Source: Cardinalis cardinalis (lineage: Eukaryota; Chordata; Aves; Passeriformes; Cardinalidae). From it: a stretch of 64,000 nt of DNA. Below are positions 1 through 11,800 of the stretch, in pieces. The DNA lies in NCBI GenBank assembly GCA_014549065.1, contig JACDOX010000173.1, forward strand, positions 809,839-873,838. Direction: 5' to 3'. Within the stretch, counting starts at the first letter, position 1, and each line of letters opens with the position of its first letter. A model generated the notes under the pieces. The model saw only the letters and a list, made by a program, of their open reading frames with translations, was not told the origin of the DNA and did no database searches. The position numbers and the translations under genes were made by a program.

Positions 1-322
1 AACCTGTGGGTTGATACTTTTCAACTTAAACAAAGGTTTAGGTGGTGCCTGTTCCAGGTGAAAGCAGGATCCTTGCAGGTCACACCAGGGACAAAGCCTC
101 CCTGTCTCTGGGATGTCCTCCCATCCAGCACCCACCGGGTGAGATCTCTCCTACCCCAGTGGAGCCCACACCACTTGACTGTTCAGGGCTCCAGGAAAAG
201 CCTCCTGTGCTCTCTGAGAGCACACTCACACCTGGGGACTGACCCCTGCCTGTCCAGGGCCTCTCATCTGACTGGAGGCTGGATCACAGGCAGACACAGA
301 CCAAAAGCAGTTTCCAGCAGAG

Positions 323-493
323 CCCCTTTTCTTGGTGAAGCTGTTCCTGCTCACACAGCTCACCCACCACCCCTGGCTGGCTGGAGCCCAGCCCCAGCTC
401 TTTCCTCAGGGGCAGAGCACCACAGGGACACAAGAGCAGCTGCCAGGGGTGAGTGAGCTGTGTGAGCAGGAACAGCTTCACCAAGAAAAGGGG
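323..493. repeat. Inverted repeat with perfect 38-bp arms
   Basis: Positions 323-360 and 456-493 are exact reverse complements (38 bp). A further roughly 15 bp of imperfect pairing follows inward, with a loop of about 95 bp. It lies 14 bases from an assembly gap (508-932). Confidence 0.93.
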
Positions 494-507
494 AAGTTTG
501 AAACAGG

Positions 508-932
508 NNNNNNNNNNNNNNNNNNNNNNNNNNNNNNNNNNNNNNNNNNNNNNNNNNNNNNNNNNNNNNNNNNNNNNNNNNNNNNNNNNNNNNNNNNNNN
601 NNNNNNNNNNNNNNNNNNNNNNNNNNNNNNNNNNNNNNNNNNNNNNNNNNNNNNNNNNNNNNNNNNNNNNNNNNNNNNNNNNNNNNNNNNNNNNNNNNNN
701 NNNNNNNNNNNNNNNNNNNNNNNNNNNNNNNNNNNNNNNNNNNNNNNNNNNNNNNNNNNNNNNNNNNNNNNNNNNNNNNNNNNNNNNNNNNNNNNNNNNN
801 NNNNNNNNNNNNNNNNNNNNNNNNNNNNNNNNNNNNNNNNNNNNNNNNNNNNNNNNNNNNNNNNNNNNNNNNNNNNNNNNNNNNNNNNNNNNNNNNNNNN
901 NNNNNNNNNNNNNNNNNNNNNNNNNNNNNNNN
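508..932. other. Assembly gap (Ns)
   Basis: A run of 425 Ns. The left flank is the inverted repeat at 323-493. Confidence 0.99.
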
Positions 933-2077
933 ATTGCTTTCTCCTGACACAGCTGGCAGCCTTGCTTTCTACCCAGCTCTCTGTTTCCCTGAGCATGGCA
1001 GTGGACAAACAAAGGAGCTTTGACTCCTGAACATGGGGCTTTGTGTCCCAGCAGGGCTGGGAGTGCTTGGGCCCTTTTCTACATCAGGTGTGTATATATA
1101 CAATATATTANATATCACACATCTGTTCCTGCAGTCTCTACCTGCCTCCAGCANCCCCCACCCTTCTGGTCCAAGTTATCCAAGCTGCTGTTGGGGCCAC
1201 TGCACACCAGCGGCCTTGGCCAGCTCTGGCAGATGTTTGGGGTGGGAATTCATCAGCTCTTACAACTCTACAGCACTGTTGGTGTCTGGAGCTTATCAGC
1301 TGCTGGGAGCCTCTCACACTGCCCCAACACCTCCTGCTCTCCTCAGAGTGAGGTTTGCTGGGAGCTGTTTCTCCATCCCCATTCCTGGGTACCAACAAAA
1401 CCCACATGCCTGCTCACACACAAGCGAACTTCAGGAGTTCTACAGCAGCAGAACAATAGCATTAAATCTTTGTTACATTTGATTTCTACAGAGGTGATTC
1501 ACATTCACTTTTCCAAGAGAAAACAGCATTCTAAATTATGTTCAGACTCCCTGTACTCAGATGAGACATGCTCAGCTCTGAGACATACAGCACAGCATGA
1601 AGGACTGGCAAAGATCCTTGTAAGCAGCAGTGTCTTTTGGAAAGGCCAGGTAAAGGAAAAAAGAATGAAAATCTTCCCAAACCCAGGAATGCAGAGTACC
1701 TGACCTAACCCATCCTGACTGAGCTGATTTCCTTCTAAGCCAGGAAGATTTTACTGTTGAAATCTCATCCAGCTGTTCTTTGCTTCCAAGCAAGATCACT
1801 TGCTCCTCTTCCTAAGCATCTTTTATCTACTCAGGCCCCCAACTACTCTCTCTAGTGCTATCCTTGGTCCTTCTTTCCTTCCCTCCTAATCCCTCTCCAT
1901 CAGGAAATCTGGAATTAAACCCCTTTTGAGGCATTCAAGCTGCTCTAGACCCTTTCTTTTCCAGCCACACATCAGTTACCCTGCTGGTCTGACAGAGACT
2001 TTCCTTTGACCAGAAGGAGCCCAGGACATTCCAGCAGAGCAGAAACACACCTGTCCCTCAGTGCTGCTTCTCAGGGA

Positions 2078-2745
2078 AATATCACAGAACCATGGAATTT
2101 CCTTGAGCAGGAAGGGACCCACAAGGATCATCCAGTCCAAGCCCTGACCCTGCACAGATACCCCAACAATCCCACCCTGTGCACCCCTGAGATCATTGTC
2201 CAAACACTCCTGGAGCTCTGACAGCCTCCNGGCCGTGCCCATTCCCTGGGGAGCCAGGGCAGTGCTCAGCACCCTCTGGGGTAAGAACCTTTCCTGATCT
2301 CCAACCTAAACCTNCCCTGNCACAGNTCCAGCNGTTTCCTGTCCCTGGTCACAGAGAGCAGAGANNNGAGCTGCCCCTCAGGAGGAGCTGCAGCCCCTGA
2401 GAGCTCTGTGCTCCATCTCCTCTTCTCCAGCTGAACAAACCAAGTGCCCTCAGCTGCTCCTCCTATGGCTCTCCCTTGAGACCCTTCCCCACCACCAGGT
2501 TCCTCCTTTGGACACTTTCTGACAGCCTTAGAGCCTTCTGATACTGTGGNGTCCAGGACTAGAGGCCACTGTGACATAGAGAAGAGCAGGACAGTGCTCT
2601 CAGTGACCCTTTGGGCGGCCAGGGCTGGCTCACGCTCAGCTCAACATCCACCAGGACCCCCAGGTCCCTTCCCGTGGTGTCACACTCCAGCCTCTCATTC
2701 CCCAGTGTGTTTGTGGACCCAGGGTTCCCCATCCCAGCTGGGGCT
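2078..2745 (-). mobile_element. CR1 LINE fragment
   Basis: Antisense CR1: it starts at the 3' end (atcacagaaccatggaattt), goes through gagcaggaagggacccac and atcatccagtccaa, and continues into the 3' ORF2 region (tccaccaggacccccaggtc). It ends close to the SEC14L5 donor at 2766. Confidence 0.85.
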
Positions 2746-2766
2746 GCCCCTGTGTGCCCTACCCAC

Positions 2767-2879
2767 CTTTCCCTTGTGAGTCTCCTGGAGCCACTGGCGC
2801 AGGCGGATCAGGCAGCTCTCCTGCAGCGGGGTCAGCTGGCCCAGGTAGCGCTCGATGTAATCAGCGTCCAGTTTGTCAG
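2767..2879 (-). CDS. SEC14L5: SEC14L5 coding exon 6 (entry to CRAL-TRIO region)
   Basis: 113 nt, phase 1 to 0 (the codon shared with exon 5 becomes GCT). It encodes ADKLDADYIERYLGQLTPLQ, then ESCLIRLRQWLQETHKGK. The acceptor is …cccctgcag and the donor is gtgggt. The next exon (IPKDEHI… in the family) is not found in 1-2766, so the downstream intron exceeds 2.7 kb. CR1 sequence comes to within a few tens of bases of this donor. Confidence 0.92.
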
Positions 2880-5800
2880 CTGCAGGGGAAACAACAGCTC
2901 AGAGCAACTGGCACAGCCAGCAGGGAGGGGAGCAGGTGCCTCTGCACAGTGGGCTCCCTATGGTTTACATGGGATTTGCTCAGAAGCCTCATCCCAGCAG
3001 CCTGAGGGAGGGATGGAGNGACACTCCCCTGGTGCTTGAGGCACAAGACCACAGGCAGCATGTGCTGGATCACAGCTGGATCACTCCACCTGGCTCTGGC
3101 TCCAATATTCTATTCAGCCCTGAATTGCTCCAGCAGGAGCTTTAAAAGATCTATCATGAGCTCTGGCACTCAGCTCACCAACCACTCCAAGACCTGGGCA
3201 CTTCCATCTCCACGTGTCCTAAATCTCATGCACAGCTGCAGTGACAAGTGGCTTGCTGGGAAACCAAGCCATTATTGTGCCAGGGACACCAGAGACTAAG
3301 GGAGAACAACAGCACAATTCTGACAGCCAGGCAGGATTCTGGCAGGAGGAGAAGTCCTGTGCACACCAAGCAGCTCAATGCTCCTCCAGCTCAGAGACAA
3401 AGGCCAAGGGGTTGGTGACTGCCAGCACTGAGGGACAGAGGGATGGGACAGAGGGATGTGTTACCCAGGGCTGGCAGCTACCAGCCAGCAGAACAGGGCA
3501 GCTGGGGGGAGCAGCCCAGGCAGCAGCTGGGGTGGAAGACACAGGGAGCAGGGCTGGGGACACCTCAGAGCTGGCTCTTTGTCAGCCACAAGGTTCCAGC
3601 AGATGCCAGCACCTACAGAAGGAGGCCTGGACACCCACAGGATAACAGAAATTGCATTTGGAAGTGAGACATCCCATGGAACCCCCAGAGTCAGCAAGGT
3701 GGGGAGCAGGCCCAGGGGAGCTAATCCTGTCCTGAGCAGGAATATGGGCAGAAAAATAAGGGCTACTCTCCTCTTCTGCTAGCTNGGACCCACCACTCTG
3801 AGGACAACANGAATCTCAAACATTTCTCCTAATCAGCTTCTCTGTGGATTCCCATCTTTTTCCAGAAAAGCTCCCAGAGAANGTCAGGTGAGAGCAGAAC
3901 TACTGATATTTCCAAATTCCAAGCTTTTTGCCTAGTTACACTCAGTAAAACAAGTGCTGCCTTTCCTTCTCAGGAATGACAACAACTGTTTCTATTACAA
4001 CAACTCTGGATTCAAAGGTCCCTCCTATTTCTTTTTGCCAAAGAAGTATTTTATTTGGTTTAGAAAATATCACCAGACCAATACACGGAAAGATAAAGTT
4101 TGATTCAGGCATTTTGTGGGAAAAATGCATTAGGAGACATTCCTCAAGTTTGTTTTGGCCTGATGCAGGGCCAAAAACCATCCAAACCTGTCCCCAAGAA
4201 TNTTAATTTTGGAACAGATAAAATATTTAATTCCAGCATACTGAAGACACCTTCTCTAGTTTCAAGTATAAAATACCTTAAAGGGCTGATCAAACCTAAT
4301 TTTTTTCTAAGCTCCAAAACATACTGCCTGCACAGCTTTTTTGTTTTAGGGGGAAACAAAGTTCCATTGTTTATTTTCCTTAAGAAAAGAAAATAGCTTT
4401 CCCTCCTCCTCCTCCCCCACACTCCAGATGAAAACCCTGATGCCAAGAGAAATGAAAATAAGCTCCTGGGTCAGCGCTGCCGAGTGAGAGCTGCAGTGCC
4501 TACCGTCAGGGCTGGCAGGCTCCGGGGGCGGGCAGGGGCTGGCAGGCGGCTCCCTGCTGCTGCCAGAGGCCCCGGATTCCTGCAGGATGGCTCCGGGGGC
4601 CGCGGCTCGCTCCTCCTCCGCCGCGGGAGGGCTCCAGCGAGGGATGAACGTGATNCCCTGGGAGATCAGCTCCTTCAGGTAGTGCTCAATCACCTCCTTG
4701 CCCTGAAGGGGAGAACTCTCGTTAGGAAAAAGCCTCCTCCAGAGCCAGCAAGGCGCTGGAGTTTCCTCAGAACAGATGAATGCTGCCAAGGATAAACAGA
4801 GGGGAAATCTCTCCTTCCATCCCCATGATCCTGTCAAAAAACCTCCCGTATCCAAGCCCCTGTGAATGATGAATTACAATAATGGCCAGGTAAATCCCAG
4901 TTATGGATGCAGCTGCGTTTCTAACACTTTTACCCCATCCTCCTGCTCCCAAACCCAAATAGCTGCCTTGTTCCTCTGCACCCAGAGCCACTGTCCCAAG
5001 CCCGAGCTCTGGAGACACAGGGGGTGTTTTTCACCCAGGACTTTCCCTTCCTGCACAAGAGTGTCCTCAGNGTCCAGCAGCCCTGCACTCACAGCACCCA
5101 GTGCCCTGCTCCCCTGGCACAGCCTGCTCCATCCCTGCACAGCCACAGTCCAGCCAGCTCTGCTCTGGGCTCTTTGCCTTCCTTTGCCCAACTGAGGAAC
5201 TTCAGAGCCACAAGCAAGGGCACAAAGCTCCACTGGATGTGTTTACAGAAAGGCAAATTGAGGGCCTGGGTGCTCAGGCAGCCAGGGAAGCCCACAGGCA
5301 GCCTGGGAAGCCCACCTTACCCGTTTGATGTTGGAGGTGTACTGCTTCATGGCAATTTTTTCCACGGTGCTTTCAAAGCCAAAAAAGGATTTGATGTCGA
5401 GAGAGGCTGACTGCTCAAAGCAGGTCCACTCCTCGTTCTCAGGGTGAACCTGCAGCCAGGGGAACATAACACACAGGAGGGATGGGCCAGATGGCTCATG
5501 GCCCTGGCACCCCAGAGAGGGGCCAGAGGAGGCACTGCCACACCTGGAGTCACCAGCCAGGTTCATTCCCCTTGTAAGAACATTTTGTGAACNGGACATC
5601 CAGACTTTTGCTAACCCAACATTCTTCACGTGCACAAGGAAATCAAGATTTAAACCATCCCTGCCTCAGCAGACCTGAACTGTAGTAGCAAAAGCTGCAC
5701 AAAAAGAGCAGTGGAACTGCCCACATCAAGCATNCATGTCAAGGTGTCCTTATGGAAAGACAGGGATGGCCTTGTGAAACATCCAATTAAAACTCCTACA

Positions 5801-8800
5801 CCTGCAAAGAAGAAAAATGCAAAACAGTTTTCTTTTTAGTTTTGGATGGGAGACTCAGCCACTAACATCAGCCTTCTCTCCAAAAGACTGGGGACATGGC
5901 AGAGCAGGGAGTTTCCCCACTCTTCAGCTCAACACACACCTTTCCCTTATTTCCCCTCTGCTGCTCTATATATGCTAGAATCCTTCCCTCTTTTAAACTT
6001 AACCCTTTCCTGAGAAGGCTCTGCCTCCTCTCTGCAGGTGATGCTGTGCACAAACTGACAGGAAAGAAAAACAACTCCAGCCCCCACACAGAGATACCAT
6101 AAAAGACAAATTCCCTGGGGAGATGTTAAGTAACTGCAGGAGCAGGATCATATTTCTCCAAGTTGCCTCAGAGAAGGCTGCAGAAAAGGAAAGATGAGAA
6201 TAAACCTGCTTCCGGTGCACTCTGGCAGGGAAAAGGGAACTGGTAAAAATAGAGCAGGGAACCATCTTGAGGATGCAGTCAGCAGCTCCCACCCTGTTCC
6301 CCTCAAAGCCCAGATGCTGACGTTTCCTTCCTAAGGACACAGCCAAAATCAGCAAGCGTAACAATCTCAGAGCTGACCTGGGAGCATTTCAGACCTGTCA
6401 GTACCTCTGATGATGATGGAAGTTTAATTTACAGCAGTTTTTTAGGATGTTTTTAGGTCATTTTAAGGTGGCCTTATGCAGCCACCAAGGGACCTCTGGC
6501 CCAGGAACACCCTCACCATCCAAACTGTTCACAGCTTTTCCATTCCTCTTCTTNGTGAAGCTCCTCACAGCCTGTTTACACCCAAGAAACTGAGCTGCTG
6601 TCCAGTTGCCAAAAGGGCAGGTAGGTAACAGGAGCTGGACATTTGTGTAAGGAAAGACAAGCAGGATCTGATTGATTCCAGAAACACCTGAGCTATTTCA
6701 TGGTGGCTGGGCCCTCAGAGCACCACTGCAGTGAAACAGCACAGAAACAGCCACACAGGGAGACAGCCCCGGCCACAAATAAGGCTCAAGTCCTTTCTCC
6801 AAATCTTTAGAGCACAAAAATAATGACAAACAAGGTGCTAAAACTTTCACTTATTTGTGGGCAAAATAAATTGTTGGGCTTCGCTCAGGCCCTTATAATA
6901 ATGAACAGTAAGGGTTTAATTCTAGACATCCAGATTTATAGACATGCCCAAGCTCTAGATGTTTTTGTCAGCCTGAATTTAAATCAAAAAGAAACTGAGN
7001 GAACACCAGCAGTTCTGGAGTACCAATTCTGTTTTCCACTTTCACTCCAAGCAGGGAATCACAATCAACCTGAAGAAGNTTCTCAAGCCTTATGAAACCA
7101 CGGAATGGTTTGGATGGACACACAGAATCACTAGGTTGGAAGAGACCTTTAAGATCATCAAGACCTTAAAGTCCATCCAGTCCNACCCCCTGCCATGGGC
7201 AGGAACAACTTCCACTGTCCCAGGCTGCTCCAAGCCCTGTCCAGCCTGGCCTTGGACATTGCCAGGGATCCAGGGGCAGCTTCTCTGGGCACCCTGTGCC
7301 AGGGCCTGCCACCCTCACAAGGAAGAATTTCTTCCTAATGTCCAATTTGTCTGTGGGAAGCCATTCCTCCTGGTCTTGTCTCTCCAAAGCAATTGAACAT
7401 TCCCACACCCAGGAGCCAACAGCCTTTCCAGCCCCAGAGTCTCTAATCCCAGCCCAGTGTTGCAGGAGTCTCAAACCCATCCAGGCACCTTCCCCCAGTG
7501 TGTGAGTGCACAGTTGCCCCCTCCCAGCACAGGCAGCCCCAGCAGGGCTCTCACTGAGTAGCTGCAGGTCTCCCTGACCACCACCCGGTTGGCAAAGGTC
7601 TCGTTGTGGGCCTCGATGCGCAGCGTTCGCTCTCTCCAGTTCACCGTGTTCTTCTGGATGAAGAACACGTGCTCCACCCCTGCAATCTGAAGAGGAGGGG
7701 AAACACTGAGAGACAAAAGTAACTTTAGGAGCCTTTATCTATACGAGCCAGCCAACAGAATGCAGGCCTCTCTGCTCCCAAGGTTCCACCTGCCTTCTTC
7801 AGCAGCCTGGGAGCGTCCACGTTCAGCTTGCAGCTCCGCTCAATGACGTGGATGGCTCCGTCCTCACTCCTGGATTCGTGCAGGATTTCACTGCCCAGGA
7901 AGACTGGGATCTCTGGGCACGTAGGAAAGCGTTTCTCGTAGGCCTAGAAGTGAAAATAAAGTAAATTCCAGCTTCTGGATAAATAAATTTTAACTCTTTC
8001 TGAATTAATTGATTCCATCACAGTGAAAGTCCAACAAAGCAGAGCACCCTGAACCCTGGAGTTTTCCCCAGTTTTCTGAGAGGTGAAGTTAAAGCAGAGT
8101 AGCTACAAGCAGGGACATCACCATGTCAGTCACCAGCCAAACATGTCCTAACATAACTTTCNCTTCACACATGAAGCAGAAACAGAATCCTGTTGTTGAA
8201 GAATACTAGGAAGGGAATAATCACTTCAACATCAGGAAGCTCCTAACTAGCAAAAGCAAACAGACCTCTGTTGATTTCTGCTGGCTAAAGACTGGAATAT
8301 TATAATCTCTGGGTCAATACTGTTTGTATGAAGCCTTAAAACATGATGTGCCAAAAAGCTCCTGTTGCCCTAAACTATCAAGGGTAAGGCCAGCAATTAT
8401 TGGCTACTCACTTTGCCTCAATTTATCCATTTGTAAAACAACTCTGTCCTGGCTCTGAAATGTTCCCTGTTCTATTAGCACATCCCTGTGAAAAGCCCTT
8501 TCTCCAAAGCCTCTTTAGCAGCTTTAGCAGAAATCCAGTCTTCCCTGGCACTTGCAGAGAAGTTAACTTGCATGAGCAGTACCTACTGCTGCTGCTCCTT
8601 CCCTAACTTCTTCATCCTTTACTACATTCTAAGACGTTTGCAGGATGGAATGTTTTCCTTGGAGTTCTGAAAAACCTCTTGCATGTTGTGCTGCTGTTGC
8701 AAATGTGTGGTAGCTGCANAAGCTGCCCAGAATTCCACTGCAGCTGTTCCAGGAAGAGAACCTGTGCTCTCCTTCCACTGGACTCTCAGAGCTCCACATT

Positions 8801-11800
8801 TCCATCCTAAGATGTTTCTGCCATCTTTCCAAGGCAATTCCTCTAGGAACTGCTGTCATCTTCCCACCCCTCCAGAAGACACCACCATTTTATACAGCAC
8901 AGAAAAATAAAAGCACCCATGAGTTCTCTGGCCCAAAAGCAAACCCTGATGTGCTGATGCTGGAGCTGGGCTGGGCTGTCAGCTCCCCATTAGCACAGCC
9001 ATGCAGAGCCTGGATGCCCCTGCACAGATTCATGTCCCTGCTCCCAAAATAGCCCAGGCACTTAAGGACACATTCCAGATCTCCTGCTCCCGGACCTCTG
9101 GACGGGAAAGGAGCTATTTCAGATTATCATGTTGCTCCAGTATCAGGAGGGAAGTGCAGGCAGCTGCCAGCTGGAGTCCTGGCCAGAACCGAGCACGCAG
9201 GTTTGAAACCCTGCTCTCCCAGTCCCTCAGCAAGGTCCTGCTTGCTTTGCCACACTTCTCAGAGAACTCTTCCCGTGTTCTTCTACCTGTGCTTTTCACT
9301 CCTCATCACAGCAATAACAAAACCAGTTTAGATAAATCCAAAATTCTCGTGGTGACTGTTTTCAACACAGCCCCACCTGGCTCCAGCCCAGAGAAGCCCA
9401 CTCACTGCTTTGAGCAGCTGAATTTGTTAGGATGGGAGTTCATGGATCTGTGTCAGGCATTGCCNCAGGACACTCCCAGCCATCCTCTCCTGGTGCCCTT
9501 TGCTCCAGGGCCACCTGGCAGGAGGGCTGCACACCTCAGTACCTGCTCTCCTCCCTGCACTCACCAGCTCATTCATCTGCTCAGGCAGAGCCAACACCTC
9601 CTAGTTGTGCTTCCACCTGCCCTGTCCCAACCCACCACACTCCAAACCACCATCCAGGGCTATCCTGAGGCCCAAGCCTTCACCTTGCTGGTCTCTTCTG
9701 TTCCAGCACACACAAAATGTATCTCCTCAGGCCANCCATTCTAAGTTACTGGAGTCCTGAGTGCTTGGGCAGTGCATGTTGAGAACACCTTCAGAGGTCA
9801 CTAGGATACCAGAATATTTAGCAACTGCTTTTGGGCAGTTTGCCCCATGTCACTCCATACATGTGCCCTCAACACACCTGCAAGAAGTGTCACTGAAAGC
9901 CCTTTCCTGAGACAATGCTGCCCCAATTAACTCCACAGCAAGGGTGGACAGNTTGATAGGACNGTGGGAAAGGGTCTTAAACTAAANGNGGACNCACTTA
10001 AATCAGATGTTAGGNAGAAATTCTTCCTTGTGAAGGTGTTGAGGGNCTGGCACAGGGTGCCCAGAGAAGCTGTGGCTGCCCCTGGATCCCTGGCAGTGCC
10101 CAAGGCCAGGTTAAACAGGGCTTGGAGCAGTCTGAGACAGTAAAAGGTGTCCCTGCCCATGGCAGGGGGGTGGGTGGGACTGGATGGGCTTTTAAGGTCT
10201 CTTCCCACCCAAATTATTCTGTGATTCTGCCCTTTCAGGGGTGCAGCTGTGCCAGGAACATTTGAGGGAATTTCCAGACAAACAAGAGCTGTTCTAGTGG
10301 GACCAGGACCCTCTAAAGGCCTCACTTGAACAGCTTCACCTGTGAGTGCCCCTTCACCACGGAGGGACCACAAGAGCCAGTCAGAAACCACCACTGAATG
10401 CAGGTGCCTGTGGCTCCCATCTGAAGGTAAACCACTGGATCTCAACTCCCAGCTGCTTCTTTCTCCACTAACTATGGACTTGATCCAGCTGGAAACAGGC
10501 TCCCTAATAAACTGTCATTAGATCCAGCAAAACTGAGACCAGAACTAAGAGTGCAGCCACTTTTTCAGTCAGCTAAACAACATCTGGAGCAGGAAGAGAG
10601 GCCAGGGCAGAGGCACATGGCAGGGCACAGCCTGGTGATATAACTGTGACATGAGCTCAAATACATTGCCTAAATAGGGGGAACGCTGCCATATTTGACA
10701 AAGAATCCATATCCACATCGATATTAAGTCCTTTGCTAATCTTCTTTGCACAACAGCTCTAAAAATACAGCAGGGAAGATGCCTGAGATCACATGAAGGA
10801 CAGCTGAAGCCCCACGCTGCAGTCACAGCAAAGCTGTTCCCAGAGCACCCAGACTTTCCATCCCTGCAGACTGAGCTGAGCAGAGAGCAGCCCATTCCTG
10901 CACCCAGGAATCCTCTTACCAAAATCCTCCTCTCTGTGCAACAGCCCATTGCTGCAACAGGGAAACTGAGGGAGCTTACAAAGACCAAAAAATGCTTATT
11001 TTGTTCTCAAGCCATCACAAGGCTGTTATGTCTCCTCCTCTGGGATTCTGCAGAGTCCAAGGTGGACAACAGAACATCCCAGAGAAATGACAGGCACAGA
11101 GTATTTAGTATTAATTGTTTTAATGCTTTGGCTGCCTGCACTTGCTCTTTCAGCTCCTTCCTGCAGGAACTCTGCACTGAGCAGGATACAGGAACTAGGA
11201 TTTGTCTCTCCCTTCTGTGCCTCTCCTTTCCCAGAAGGAACAACAGCAGTGTTGTGCCAGCACTGGGTGTTAAAGCTCTACTGTGGGACTGCACTNCAGA
11301 CTGACACTGGGATGACTAAAGTCTCCAACAGAATCAGATATATATCAAATATATATATAATAAAATTCATGCTGCCATGAAAACACTCCCTCCCTTCCTG
11401 TAAACCCCACTGGGATTAACACCTCATACCCAAACCAACCATTCCACAAGAGGTGCTGGCTCAGAACCAGTGTCCTTCCCTAAATCAAGTTGGTTTTCCC
11501 CATATTTCTGACAAAAGAATTGTTGCAAAAATCAGTGCTTTTGTTGTAGTGGACTGTGACCAACAGTTCAAAGTGTCATTTACATCTCTGCAGTCCTGAA
11601 ACTGAAATTACATTTTCAATTTCACAAGAGAGCTGAGTGAAGACAGAGGGACCTGGAATCTGTTTGAACTCATCAAGATTGTTTGCTTAGAACTATAACC
11701 AATTATTTTTGGGTGCATCTAAATGTAAAAAAATAAAAAAGCATTTAGATACAGTTTAGTGGAATGAAAAAATTCAACAAAGAAGAAATTAAATGAAAAA

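Noticed and set aside
9001..9744. 247-codon plus-strand open frame in the SEC14L5 intron
   Set aside because: It contains two N codons, has no recognisable domain or splice context, and shows a composition typical of GC-moderate intron. Probably chance.
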